A stretch of 64,000 bases of DNA from CAWIXB01 sp963839955 (GCA_963839955.1 CAWIXB010000001.1:620001-684000), one strand, 5' to 3'. Numbered from the stretch's first letter, positions 43,830 through 53,026 are shown. Translations and numbers: made by a program. The notes: generated by a model from the letters alone, not told the origin.

Positions 43830-46436
43830 TCAGCTCGCTGGCTCGAGATTGAACACGAAGTCCTTCACGACCGGCCCGAAGAACGTCCGCGTGCGGACCT
43901 CCACGACGGCCTTGCCCGGCACATCGGAGGCCTGCTGAAGGATGCGGGACGAGGCGGCGCGGTCGGCGGGGATCACGCGGGTGATCCTCGGCGAGGCGTC
44001 GGCGGGAAGGGACAGTGTGTAGGAGTCCGCGGACAGGTCGAAGCCGGAGTACCGCTTGCCGTCGATGACGACCGAGATCGAGGTGGGGCCTCGGTCCGTG
44101 GGCATCGCGCGACCGCTGAACTGCTGCCAGTACCGGACGCAGGTGTCACGCCAGTCCTTCGCATCCACCTCGTGCTGCGCGAGCTTCGCCTGCACCTCAT
44201 GGAACCGCCGGGCGTCGAGCGACGGCTCGAGCGAGTCCCAGGTCTTGCGCATCCACGTGACGTACTGGACGCCCGTCTGGTAGCGGTAGACGAGCTCGTC
44301 CCAGAAGGGCAGACCGTCCTTCATCCGGTGGCCCCACGGCACGTGGTGGAACCACATGAGGAGGTTCTCCGGGGTGGTCGCGATGTTGTTGTAGCGGTCC
44401 GCGAGCTTCGGGAAGTACTGGTCCACGAAGTCGCTCCCGGTTCGTGAGCGGTCATACCCGAGGCCGACACTGTCTGCCTTGTTGTAGTACGTCGGGCTCC
44501 AGTCGGGCCGCGCGAGGGTCTCGCTCGGCCCGGGCGCGTAGTGCGAGCCCTCGTGCATCTGATGCCCGATGCCGAGCGGCGTCTGGTAGCTGACGAGGGC
44601 CTCCCAGGAGCCCATCATCATCTGCAGGATCGTGTCGACGACGTGCCGGTCGTTGCTCCACGTCATCCGGGTCCAGTCGTCGGCGATGCTGCGCGATTCC
44701 GCCTTCCAGTCCCACGCGAGGCGGCCGAAGGCGAAGAGGTTCGCCTGGGAGAACTGGTGACCGGTGAGGTCGTCGGCGTTGCCCAGGTTCCCGACCCCGA
44801 CGATGGCGGTCTGCTGCTGCCCCTGCGCAGTGCCGTCGACGACGTCGCCCACGAGACGGTGGCGCAGCGGCTTGCCGTGCGTATCGGTGACGTGGGTGTC
44901 GGTCTTCAGCACCTCCTCCCACATCGGGCCGAGGTAGGCGAGCATGGTGCTCTGCCCGGTGTACTCCTGGGTGACCTGCAACTCGAGCGCCTGGTTGGTG
45001 TTCTCCATCCGGCCGAACATCGGGTTGACCGGCTCGCGCGCCTGGAAGTCGAGCGGGCCGTTCTTCGTCTGCAGCAACACGTTGTCGGCGAAGCGGCCCT
45101 TGGTGCCGTCGGGTTGCGTCTCGTCGTCGATGGGGCCGAACTCCATGTACGCGCGCTTCAGCCGGTCGGGGTCGACGTCGGCGTTGTAGACGAACGTGCG
45201 CCAGAAGATCCTCATGCCCAGCGGGGCGACCGCGGCGGCCAGGCCGTTGGCGCCGTCGCCGTGGTCGTAGCCGAAGTCCTGCGGCCCTGGCTGGCCCTCT
45301 GAGTTGGCCTTCACGGTGAATCCGGCGAAGTCAGGGATCGCGGACTTGATCTCGGTGGCCTTGCGGTTCCACCAGCCGCGGAAGGCGTCACCATGCGGGT
45401 CGAGCTGGTCCGCGGTCAGGGTGTCGGGTGCGAACCGCTGGTCGGTGGGTGCGTCGTACCGGACGGAAAGGGCCAGGCGGATGCCGTAGGGCCGCAGCGC
45501 GTCGGCCAGCGCCGCCTCCTGCTCGATGGTCGCCGGCGTGAGGTAGATGTTCTTGGCGTTGACGTTGTTGATGTTGAAGCCGTTGATGCCCACCGAGGCC
45601 AGCGAGCGGGCGACCACGAGGTAGCGATCCAGGATCTCCGGCAGGTTCTTGTCGGCGCTGGCGCCGGACGCGGTGAAGTTGAAGATCGAGCCGTCCTCGC
45701 CGTTCAGCCCGCCGGTGCCAGTGGCATTGTTGCCGGCGTAGAGGCGCTCGGTGTCCCAGTTGTCGAGCCAGCGGCTCTTCACCTTGGGCACGGACACGAC
45801 ATCGAGGCCGGTGATCGGCTTGGCGGTCTGCATCAACCGTAGGAAGCCGTAGGTGCCGTAGAGCGCGGCGACCTCGGTGTTGGCGGCGATGACGGTGTGG
45901 CGGTGGGCGCCGTGGCCGACCGAGCGGATCAGGTAGCCGTCGTCGCCGAGGTTGCGGAGGGCACTCGCCGGCACGTCGCGGCGTACGGCGGCCGAGGTGT
46001 CGGGAGTGCCCACGACCACCGCCCCGTCCGGCACGCCGTGGGCGCTGGTCGTGGCCGGGACGTGCTTGTCCAGCAGCCCACCGAGCCCACGCACGAGCTC
46101 GTCCCGGGCCGCCTGGAGGGAGGTGGTGACCAGGCGTTCGCGCGAGCCGGGGTGCATGTGCAGGTCGTCGGTGTGACGGTGGACCGGGTTCGCATTCACG
46201 TTGTCGACCACGATGGCGGTGGCGTGCTTCCGGTACTGGGCGAGCCGGTGGTGATCGCTCACCTTCACGTAGCGCAGCCACATCTGCGATCCGTCGTAGT
46301 CGTCAGGTGACCCGCTCGGGGCGGGCTTCGCTGCGGCCTGGACAGGCGCGGGCTGGACGCCGAGCAGGCTCGACAGCGCCGTGACGGTCGCGAGAACCGT
46401 GGCCAGTATCAGCGAGCGGTGAAGGTGGGTGGTCAT
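43830..46436 (-). CDS. Secreted GH67 alpha-glucuronidase
   Basis: An 868-residue exported enzyme that removes (4-O-methyl)glucuronic acid from xylo-oligosaccharides. The signal peptide is at 1-35 (SLILATVLATVTALSSLLGVQPAPVQA). GH67 blocks are NWDTERLYAGNNATGTGG, SVGINGFNINNVNAKN, LALSVRYDAP, AGFTVKANSEGQPGPQDFGYDHGDGANGLA, FADNVLLQTKNGPLDFQAREPVNPMFGRM and VPWGHRMKDGLPFWDELVYRYQTGVQYV. The family is usually 650-730 residues and often cytoplasmic; this one is longer and carries a secretion signal. Just downstream of an SGNH hydrolase on the same strand. Confidence 0.9.
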   Translation of the reverse strand: MTTHLHRSLILATVLATVTALSSLLGVQPAPVQAAAKPAPSGSPDDYDGSQMWLRYVKVSDHHRLAQYRKHATAIVVDNVNANPVHRHTDDLHMHPGSRERLVTTSLQAARDELVRGLGGLLDKHVPATTSAHGVPDGAVVVGTPDTSAAVRRDVPASALRNLGDDGYLIRSVGHGAHRHTVIAANTEVAALYGTYGFLRLMQTAKPITGLDVVSVPKVKSRWLDNWDTERLYAGNNATGTGGLNGEDGSIFNFTASGASADKNLPEILDRYLVVARSLASVGINGFNINNVNAKNIYLTPATIEQEAALADALRPYGIRLALSVRYDAPTDQRFAPDTLTADQLDPHGDAFRGWWNRKATEIKSAIPDFAGFTVKANSEGQPGPQDFGYDHGDGANGLAAAVAPLGMRIFWRTFVYNADVDPDRLKRAYMEFGPIDDETQPDGTKGRFADNVLLQTKNGPLDFQAREPVNPMFGRMENTNQALELQVTQEYTGQSTMLAYLGPMWEEVLKTDTHVTDTHGKPLRHRLVGDVVDGTAQGQQQTAIVGVGNLGNADDLTGHQFSQANLFAFGRLAWDWKAESRSIADDWTRMTWSNDRHVVDTILQMMMGSWEALVSYQTPLGIGHQMHEGSHYAPGPSETLARPDWSPTYYNKADSVGLGYDRSRTGSDFVDQYFPKLADRYNNIATTPENLLMWFHHVPWGHRMKDGLPFWDELVYRYQTGVQYVTWMRKTWDSLEPSLDARRFHEVQAKLAQHEVDAKDWRDTCVRYWQQFSGRAMPTDRGPTSISVVIDGKRYSGFDLSADSYTLSLPADASPRITRVIPADRAASSRILQQASDVPGKAVVEVRTRTFFGPVVKDFVFNLEPAS

Positions 46437-46497
46437 GTGCTGTCCCGAGTGGTTGGTGGACGGATCGTCGAGTCGTGCGGTCGGTGGCGGTAGCGGT

Positions 46498-47829
46498 CTA
46501 AGGCCGGTCGAACAGCTGGAGCGGAACGGCGTCGCCGAGGGCGCGATAGCCGTTGGGGTTCAGGTGGAGATGGTCGCCGTCGTCGTAGGAGGGGTCGAGT
46601 CGCGCCGGCTGCGCCGTGTCGCGGGCCACGCGGTCGAGGTCGACCACGGCGTCGAACCGATCACTGGTGCGGATCCACCGGTTCACGGCCTGGCGGGCGG
46701 CTTCCCGGTGGCCGTCCGGGTCGTCGTAGAAGCTGCCGCCGAAGGGCAGCAGCGTGGCTCCGTACACCTTGATGCCCGCTGCGTGGGCCCGCGTGATGAT
46801 CTGGTCGTAGGCGGCGAGCAGCTGATCGGTGACCGCGGCCTGTGCTGTCGTCGTCGCATCGGCGGTTCCGATGTCGTTGATGCCCTCGAGCACGATGAGC
46901 CAGGAGACCCCGCTCTGCGCAAGCACGTCGCGGTCGAGCCGGGCGAGCGCGTTCGGACCGAGGCCGTCATTGAGCACCCGGTTGCCACCCGCGGCCTGGT
47001 TGAGCACGGCCACCTCGGCGGTGGGCCTGAACTCGCCCAGCCTGGCCGCCAATCGGTCCGGCCAGCGGTTGTTGGCGTTGGTTGTCGAGCCGCGCCCGTC
47101 CGTGAGCGAGTCGCCCAGGACCGCCACGGCGTTCGCCCTTGGCCGGGCCGAGACCTCCGCGCCACTCAGGAAGTACCAGTGGTCGACCGAACTGGCGCCG
47201 CTGAGCCGCACGTCCTCGGTGTGGTCACCCCGGACGAGGTACGACGTGGTGCGCGACCCAGGGTGGGAGGTGATGCTCTGTGAGGCCTGTCCGTCGGCCA
47301 GGTAGACGGTCACGGTGAGGTTCGACTCCCGCGACACGTCGAGGGCGACCGGGTCGGAGACGACCTGCGCGCCGGTCGGGATGACGGTGGACGGTCGTCC
47401 GCTGAAGGTGACCGGCCGTGAGGTGCCGGGCTGGATCGCCGAGACGCCGGCATGCCCGCGCCCTGGCCGCGAGACCGCCGCACGGGTGATGGGCAGTGCA
47501 GCACCGCCGAAGGCATTCGAGAACCGGAGCCGAAGGCGCTCACCGCCGATGGAGACGTGGATGGTCTGCCTCAGCGTGCTGTCATCAAGCACTTTCCCGT
47601 CCTTGGTGAACGGAGCCGGCGGCATGTTGTGCGGTTCGGTGAGCTGCGGCATCGCCGTCCAGGTGTTCACCCACTCGGGAGCGGCGGCGGCCGGGGCAGC
47701 GGGCCCATGGGTGGCGGCCTGCGTGTCGGGCCTCTCCGGCCCGGGTCCGGTGACCAACGAGACGGCGACCAGCGCGGCAATCGCCCCACGACCGAGCACC
47801 CGCAGGCGGGTCTTCGTCACTCCCGACAC
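46498..47829 (-). CDS. Secreted SGNH/GDSL hydrolase
   Basis: A 443-residue protein with a signal peptide (VLGRGAIAALVAVSLVTGPG). The N-terminal beta domain is at about 50-215, followed by an SGNH esterase domain with VAVLGDSLTDGRGS (block I), GGNRVLNDG (block II), LEGINDIG (block III) and DGDHLHLNPNGY (block V, Asp-His). Likely a carbohydrate esterase; acetyl-xylan activity would fit the GH67 gene 61 bp downstream. GTG 47829 has AGGAGG seven bases upstream. A LacI-type operator lies 62 bp before it. Confidence 0.88.
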   Translation of the reverse strand: MSGVTKTRLRVLGRGAIAALVAVSLVTGPGPERPDTQAATHGPAAPAAAAPEWVNTWTAMPQLTEPHNMPPAPFTKDGKVLDDSTLRQTIHVSIGGERLRLRFSNAFGGAALPITRAAVSRPGRGHAGVSAIQPGTSRPVTFSGRPSTVIPTGAQVVSDPVALDVSRESNLTVTVYLADGQASQSITSHPGSRTTSYLVRGDHTEDVRLSGASSVDHWYFLSGAEVSARPRANAVAVLGDSLTDGRGSTTNANNRWPDRLAARLGEFRPTAEVAVLNQAAGGNRVLNDGLGPNALARLDRDVLAQSGVSWLIVLEGINDIGTADATTTAQAAVTDQLLAAYDQIITRAHAAGIKVYGATLLPFGGSFYDDPDGHREAARQAVNRWIRTSDRFDAVVDLDRVARDTAQPARLDPSYDDGDHLHLNPNGYRALGDAVPLQLFDRP

Positions 47830-47890
47830 GGCACAACCTCCTGCTAGAGGGCGCGAAATGTCAGCATTCAGGATGAAAAGAGCGGCTGTC

Positions 47891-47910
47891 AATCGTTATC
47901 GAAAACGATT
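47891..47910. promoter_or_regulatory. LacI-family type operator
   Basis: AATCGTTATCGAAAACGATT has perfect 7-bp arms (AATCGTT/AACGATT) around a 6-bp centre. The size and AT/CG pattern fit a LacI-family sugar repressor site. It lies 62 bp upstream of the SGNH hydrolase start, where it could repress the SGNH-GH67 operon. No LacI gene is in the window. Confidence 0.65.
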
Positions 47911-48030
47911 TCGACTGCGCAGTCACCCTGTTACCGATCATGCGGAGTCGGACAGACGAGACGGCGCTGGAGGTGGGAGGGTGCTCCGCCGCAGGTGACG
48001 CCGGCAGCGAGCTCGCCTCGTGAAGGCGAC

Positions 48031-48109
48031 AAGGACTCGTGAAGACCACAAGGACTCGTGAAACCACAAGGACTCGTGAAACCACAAAGGAGCGGCACCA
48101 GCCGCTCCT
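48031..48109. repeat. 18-bp repeats and perfect hairpin in rox leader
   Basis: Three units of AAGGACTCGTGAA(GA)CCAC, 18 to 19 bp long, run from 48031 to 48085, with a degenerate one just before. They are followed by AGGAGCGGC (48088-48096) and GCCGCTCCT (48101-48109), a perfect 9-bp hairpin with a 4-nt loop. The array lies between the two divergent operons and ahead of the RAE. Confidence 0.65.
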
Positions 48110-48135
48110 CGCATCTCCAAGGTAACCCGGGGTGG

Positions 48136-48155
48136 GGGGCTTGCCGCAAGGCCCC
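48136..48155. promoter_or_regulatory. Rifamycin-associated element (RAE)
   Basis: GGGGCTTGCCGCAAGGCCCC matches the published 19- to 20-bp inverted repeat called RAE, which in actinobacteria precedes rifamycin-inactivation genes and mediates their induction by rifampicin. It is 53 bp upstream of the monooxygenase start. The flanking G and C runs extend the symmetry. Match made from memory of the consensus; one central base differs (C for G). Confidence 0.8.
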
Positions 48156-48208
48156 CCTCGCGCCGCAGAATCGCCGACTCGGAGAGAGAGCGTCGGAGGG
48201 GCTGGACC

Positions 48209-49705
48209 GTGACGGAGCACGCCGTACTGATCGTTGGGGGTGGGCCCACGGGCCTGATGCTGGCCGGCGAGCTGGCGCTGGCGGGGGTCGACGCTGCCAT
48301 CGTCGAACGGCGCGCCAGCCAGCACCTCCCCGGCTCGCGCGCGGGCGGTCTGCACGCCCGAACCATCGAGGTCCTCGATCAGCGTGGAATCGCCGATCGA
48401 TTCCTCGTCGAGGGACAGGTGGCCCAGGTCGCGGGGTTCGCCCGGGTCCCTTTCGACATCAGCGACTTCCCTACGCGGCATCCCTATGGGCTCGGGCTGT
48501 GGCAGAACCACATCGAGCGCATCCTGGCCGGCTGGGTCGACGAGCTGGCCGTACCGATCTACCGCGAACGTGAGGTGACGGGGTTCGCGCAGGACGACAC
48601 GGGCGTCGACGTCGAGCTGTCCGACGGCCAGTCGCTGCGGGCGGAGTACCTGGTCGGCTGCGACGGAGGTCGCAGCGTCGTCCGCAAGGGCGCCGGCATC
48701 GAGTTTCCCGGATGGGATCCCACGACCAGTGCCCTGATCGCCGAGGTCGAGATGGCCGAGGAGCCGGAGCTGGGCACCCGCCAGGACGCCCGCGGCCTCC
48801 ACGGCCTCGGCAGGGTCGAGTACGAGATCCGCGACGGCGAGATCGTCTGGGCCGACCACGGACCGGTCAGGGTCATGGTGACCGATCAGGACGTCGGAGC
48901 CACCAGCGCACCCACCCTGCGCGATCTCAGCGAGGCAGTCACCTCCGTCTTCGGGACCGACTACGGCATGCACAGTCCCATCTGGATCTCCAGGTTCACC
49001 GACATGACCCGTCAAGCCGCGGCCTACCGCGAGAGACGTGTCCTGCTTGCCGGCGACGCCGCACACGTGCACTCCCCGGTGGGCGGGCAGGGGCTCAACA
49101 CCGGCGTGCAGGATGCGGTGAACCTGGGTTGGAAGCTGGCCCAGGTGGTCAAGGGCGTGTCGCCGCAAAGTCTTCTGGACACCTATCACGACGAGCGCCA
49201 CCCGGTCGCTGCCCGCGTGCTGCGCAACACGATGGCTCAGGTCGCGCTCACCCGCCCCGGCGACGCGCGCCTTGATGCCGTGCGCGACACCGTCTCCGAC
49301 CTGTTGAGCATGGACGAGCCGCGCAAGCGGTACGCCGCGATGATGTCCGGTCTGGACATTCACTACCACCTCGGTGAGGGCCACCCGATGCTCGGTCGTC
49401 GCATGCCCGATCTCGACCTGGTCACTGCCGAGGGCCCCTGTCGGGTCTTCACCCTGCTGCACGAGGCCAAGCCGGTCCTGCTCAACCTCGGCGAACCGGG
49501 TGGACTCGACATCACGCCGTGGGCGGACCGAGTCCAGCTGGCCGATGCCGGCTTCGGCGGCACCTGGGAGCTGCCGGCGCTCGGCGACGTCCCTGCTCCC
49601 GCTGCGGTGTTGGTCCGGCCCGACGGATACGTCGCGTGGGTGGGCGATGGGACCGACGATGGCCTCGAGGACGCGCTGACTCGCTGGTTCGGACCACCCG
49701 CATAG
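48209..49705 (+). CDS. rox: Rifampicin-monooxygenase-like FAD-dependent hydroxylase
   Basis: A 498-residue group A flavin monooxygenase. The FAD-binding Rossmann motif is LIVGGGPTGLMLAGELALAG at 8-27. The DG motif is EYLVGCDGGRSVVRKGAGI, and RVLLAGDAAHVHSPVGGQGLNTGVQDAVNLGWKLA is the second FAD/ribityl motif. A thioredoxin-like C-terminal domain follows (RVFTLLHEAKPVLLNLGEPGG to RPDGYVAWVG). These are the features of rifampicin monooxygenase (Rox/RIFMO), which linearises the ansa ring. The RAE upstream strongly supports this over another aromatic hydroxylase. GTG start with GGAGGGG close by. Confidence 0.85.
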   Translation: MTEHAVLIVGGGPTGLMLAGELALAGVDAAIVERRASQHLPGSRAGGLHARTIEVLDQRGIADRFLVEGQVAQVAGFARVPFDISDFPTRHPYGLGLWQNHIERILAGWVDELAVPIYREREVTGFAQDDTGVDVELSDGQSLRAEYLVGCDGGRSVVRKGAGIEFPGWDPTTSALIAEVEMAEEPELGTRQDARGLHGLGRVEYEIRDGEIVWADHGPVRVMVTDQDVGATSAPTLRDLSEAVTSVFGTDYGMHSPIWISRFTDMTRQAAAYRERRVLLAGDAAHVHSPVGGQGLNTGVQDAVNLGWKLAQVVKGVSPQSLLDTYHDERHPVAARVLRNTMAQVALTRPGDARLDAVRDTVSDLLSMDEPRKRYAAMMSGLDIHYHLGEGHPMLGRRMPDLDLVTAEGPCRVFTLLHEAKPVLLNLGEPGGLDITPWADRVQLADAGFGGTWELPALGDVPAPAAVLVRPDGYVAWVGDGTDDGLEDALTRWFGPPA

Positions 49706-49720
49706 CCGCCGCGCTTGTGT

Positions 49721-51982
49721 TCAGGCGGTCAGTTGGGGGGAGAGTCTCGAGCCTGCATCGAGCGTTGCCAGCAGGGCATCTCCAGGCATCGGCGGCTGGA
49801 GCAGGAAGCCCTGGCCCTCGTCACACCCGAGTTGGCGGAGCACGGCAAGCGTTGGTTCGTTCTCGATGCCTTCGGCGACACAGCGGATCTTGAGCGTGTG
49901 GGCCATCTCGATGGTCCACCTCGCGAGGGCGAGGTCGGTGTCGCTCTCTGTCACGCCTCGGACGAGCGAGCGGTCCAGTTTGAGCAGCGTGATGGGGTAT
50001 CGGCGGAGATAGATCAGGCTGGCGTAGCCGCTGCCGAAGTCGTCGATGGCGATGCTGACACCGGCGTCGGCCAGGGTCCGGAGGACCGACTGCGCGGCCT
50101 CGGTGTCGGTCAGCAGCGCGGTCTCGGTGAGCTCGATCATCAGGGCTCTGCCGGCGAGGGATCTTGTCGCTAGCGCGTCGAGGACCTCTTCGGCGAACGA
50201 GGGGTCGACAAGGTCGTGGGCCGAGACGTTGACCGAGACCGGAAGGTTGTGCCCGGCGGAGGCCCATCGTTCGTGTTGGTCGAGGGCAAGTCCGAGGACG
50301 GCGTTGGTGAGCTGACGGATCGTCCCGGTCGCCTCGGCCATGGGAATGAAATGACCGGGCATGAGCAGGCCGCGCGAAGGATGGCGCCACCGGACGAGAG
50401 CCTCAGCCCGGGTCATGTCGCCGGTGACCAGGTCGAAGGTGGGTTGCAGATGAACGTCGAACTCGCCCGCGGTGACGGCGTGGCGTAGCTCCGCTTTCGC
50501 TGCGATCTCGGCCCTGCTGTCCGGGGCGATCCTTGGGCTGTAGACCTGCCATCCGGCGCGTCGGACCTTGGCGTGGTACATCGCAACGTCGGCACAGCGC
50601 AGCAGGGTGCCGTAGTCGCTGCCGTGGTCGGGGGAGAACGCCACCCCGATGCTGACGCCTACCGCGACTTCGACGCCGTCCAAGGTCACCGGAGCGCTCA
50701 CAGCCACTGCGATGCGACGGCAGAGAATCTCGACGGCTTCCTCATCGAGGCGGCTGGCGAGCAGGACGAACTCGTCACCACCGAGGCGGCCCACGACGTC
50801 GTCGGCCTCGCGGAGAAGGTCCTGCAACCGTTGCGCCGTGATGGCAAGCAGCTCGTCGCCGGCGGCGTGACCGAGTGTGTCGTTGATCGGCTTGAAGCGA
50901 TCGAGATCCAGCAGCAACACGGTGACGGGTTGCTTGCTGTGCACCCGGGCTTCCGCGCGCTCCCGCACCGCCTGCCTGTTCGCAAGCCCGGTGAGCTCGT
51001 CGCGTCGGGCCGCTCGGTGCATCGTCCGCCCGTGTGCCAGATAACCGAGGACCGACAGCGCGAGCAGAAGCAGCCCGGCCACGAGGCAGGCCAGTGGACC
51101 GATGGACCAAGGGCTCGCCCATGCGCCGTCAGTCGCCGGTGTGGAAACCACGATCGCCCAGTCGTTGGCGTTGTTGGGCGTCACTGGCACGAGCTGGACG
51201 ACGTGCACCAGGCCCTTCGCGGTTACCACCGCCGAGTCGTCGTGGGACCGCACCCATGCAAGGTTCCGATCGGCGATACGGTTCGGAGCCATGCCGGGCT
51301 GCTGCGGCACCGTGCTGTCGATGACGACGCGACCGCTGGTCACGTCCACGATCCGCAGTCGATGGGCGCTCTCGGCGTCGTACAAGGCCAGGCGCAGGCT
51401 CTCCAAGGTGAGCTCGAAGTAGACCACCGCTGGGGCAGGACCCGTGCCGAGATCTACCTTCGTGGCGTGAGCAACCACCCACTCCCTCGTGTTTGGCGAG
51501 ATGTAGGGCTGGGACAGGTAGACCTTTCCGAAGGGGAGCCGGAGCGTCGGCCGGAAGAACGGCGCGGTTGCCCGGTTTCGATCCAGGTCTTTGCTCGCTA
51601 CGACGTCGCCGTGGGTGACCCGCGCGTTCTCCGCCCCGAACTGATCGACCAGCCCAGCCTCGGCCAGGCTGTCCGGATACACGTCGCTGAGGTAGGCCAG
51701 GGACTCGTTGATGCTCTTGAGCGCATCGGCTGCGCCCCCGCCACGTCCTTCAGCCGCGCTGAGGCGGTAGTAGCGAGCAAAGTTGGAGGAGCGGGCGGTC
51801 AACAGGGTGACGGCGCGTGCTTGGGCAAACCGGTCGTGCAGGGCGCCGGACCGGTTGGAGGCGATCAGGCCTGCATCGTGGGCGACCCGCTCGTTCGCTC
51901 GCTCGGCAAGTACGCCGGCACCTAGGCCCGACATCACCAGGACCACGCCTAGCGCGAGCAAGACGGCGCGCAACCGCTGCAT
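49721..51982 (-). CDS. Membrane GGDEF-EAL cyclic di-GMP enzyme with extracellular sensor
   Basis: A 753-residue protein. TM1 is at 5-27; an extracytoplasmic dCache-like sensor region spans about 28-300 (KVYLSQPYISPNTREWVVAHATKV, AVVYFELTLESLRLALYD). TM2 is near 305-325 (LACLVAGLLLLALSVLGYLA). The GGDEF domain has intact RLGGDEF near 400 and the EAL domain intact RAEALVRW near 528. The active-site run IDDFGSGYASL is present. Likely senses an external ligand and adjusts cyclic di-GMP. Converges on rox and diverges from the RTX gene. Confidence 0.92.
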   Translation of the reverse strand: MQRLRAVLLALGVVLVMSGLGAGVLAERANERVAHDAGLIASNRSGALHDRFAQARAVTLLTARSSNFARYYRLSAAEGRGGGAADALKSINESLAYLSDVYPDSLAEAGLVDQFGAENARVTHGDVVASKDLDRNRATAPFFRPTLRLPFGKVYLSQPYISPNTREWVVAHATKVDLGTGPAPAVVYFELTLESLRLALYDAESAHRLRIVDVTSGRVVIDSTVPQQPGMAPNRIADRNLAWVRSHDDSAVVTAKGLVHVVQLVPVTPNNANDWAIVVSTPATDGAWASPWSIGPLACLVAGLLLLALSVLGYLAHGRTMHRAARRDELTGLANRQAVRERAEARVHSKQPVTVLLLDLDRFKPINDTLGHAAGDELLAITAQRLQDLLREADDVVGRLGGDEFVLLASRLDEEAVEILCRRIAVAVSAPVTLDGVEVAVGVSIGVAFSPDHGSDYGTLLRCADVAMYHAKVRRAGWQVYSPRIAPDSRAEIAAKAELRHAVTAGEFDVHLQPTFDLVTGDMTRAEALVRWRHPSRGLLMPGHFIPMAEATGTIRQLTNAVLGLALDQHERWASAGHNLPVSVNVSAHDLVDPSFAEEVLDALATRSLAGRALMIELTETALLTDTEAAQSVLRTLADAGVSIAIDDFGSGYASLIYLRRYPITLLKLDRSLVRGVTESDTDLALARWTIEMAHTLKIRCVAEGIENEPTLAVLRQLGCDEGQGFLLQPPMPGDALLATLDAGSRLSPQLTA

Positions 51983-52146
51983 GGTCCATCCTCCCTATTC
52001 AGACCGATGTCGACACGTGAGCGCCCTCGGTTGAGCAGAAAGCCCGTCTATTCGCCCCAGAGACGGCAAGGAGAGCGAACCCGGCTGCCTCCACCTGCGT
52101 CCTTGGTGACGTCGACCGGCGGGGGCCGGTCAATCAAGGGGGAATC

Positions 52147-52962
52147 ATGCAGCGCAGAAAAATGCTGGTTGGAATGGTCGTGGGTGCAGCGACGGTAGTG
52201 ATGTTGCAGTCATGGTCAGGACAGGTGAGTGCCGCCGTACCGACGTGTTTCGGCGAGCCCGCGACAATCGTGGGGATGGACGCCGACGAGCCTCTGGAAG
52301 GTACGCCGGATGACGATGTCATCGTCGGCACGGCAGAGGCCGACGTCATCGAGTCGGGAGCGGGGGACGACCTCGTGTGTGGCGGCGCTGGGCCGGATCA
52401 GATCAGGGCCGGAGCCGGGGACGACGCGGTCTGGGGTGGCGCGGGTGACGACTACCTCACTGGTGACCACGCGTTCTGCAACGCCGACGCCGGCCATGAC
52501 GACGTGTGGGGCGCCAGCGGAGCGGACTTCCTGGTGACGCGTGGCGGTGAAGATTACGGCTACGGCGGAGATGGGAACGACGTATGGCGGTCCTGCAGCG
52601 CGGCCAACCCGGTGTTCTTCGGTCAGGACGGCAACGACACCGCGTACGGGGCCAGCCTTCGGCCCAACGTCATCTCCGGCGGTCCGGGGAACGACTGGCT
52701 CAGGGGTGGCGACGCCACTGACCAGCTCCGGGGCAACGCGGGCGACGACACGTTGGTCGGCCGCGCCGGTGCTGACACGCTCGGCGGCGGCTATGGCAAT
52801 GACCGACTCAACGGTGGAGACGGGCCAGACGTGCTGAACGGACGTTCCGGGAACGACGCTCTGTTCGGCGAGCAGGGCATCGACCACAACGACGGCTGGT
52901 CCGGTAACGACCTGTGCCGTAGTCCGGCAGCCCCTCCGCGCGCGTTGTCCTGCGAGCGGTGA
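52147..52962 (+). CDS. Secreted RTX-type calcium-binding repeat protein
   Basis: A 271-residue exported protein. Signal peptide at 1-29 (MLVGMVVGAATVVMLQSWSGQVSAA). The rest is built from RTX nonapeptides of the GGxGxDxxx type (GTAEADVIESGAGDDLVCGGAGPDQIRAG, GGAGDDYLTGD, GGPGNDWLRGG, GNAGDDTLVG, GGYGNDRLNGG, GRSGNDALFGEQG). These fold into a calcium-binding beta roll. No enzymatic domain is present. Six or more Cys may stabilise it. AAGGGGG precedes the ATG. A strong terminator follows. Confidence 0.9.
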   Translation: MQRRKMLVGMVVGAATVVMLQSWSGQVSAAVPTCFGEPATIVGMDADEPLEGTPDDDVIVGTAEADVIESGAGDDLVCGGAGPDQIRAGAGDDAVWGGAGDDYLTGDHAFCNADAGHDDVWGASGADFLVTRGGEDYGYGGDGNDVWRSCSAANPVFFGQDGNDTAYGASLRPNVISGGPGNDWLRGGDATDQLRGNAGDDTLVGRAGADTLGGGYGNDRLNGGDGPDVLNGRSGNDALFGEQGIDHNDGWSGNDLCRSPAAPPRALSCER

Positions 52963-52997
52963 CGTTTGCACGGCATCTCGTGAGGCAGTAAAGCAGT

Positions 52998-53026
52998 CGA
53001 CCTCCGCACCAGTGGTGCGGAGGTCG
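52998..53026 (+). terminator. Strong hairpin terminator of RTX gene
   Basis: CGACCTCCGCACC (52998-53010) and GGTGCGGAGGTCG (53014-53026) form a perfect 13-bp stem with a 3-nt loop, 36 nt after the RTX stop. Followed by TCTCGCGTGT, without a clean U tract. Confidence 0.85.

Noticed and set aside
51983..52146. Cyclic di-GMP (GEMM-I) riboswitch before the RTX gene
   Set aside because: A GACGGCAAGG stretch looks faintly similar, but the required GGCAAACC and ACGCAAAGCC segments are absent.
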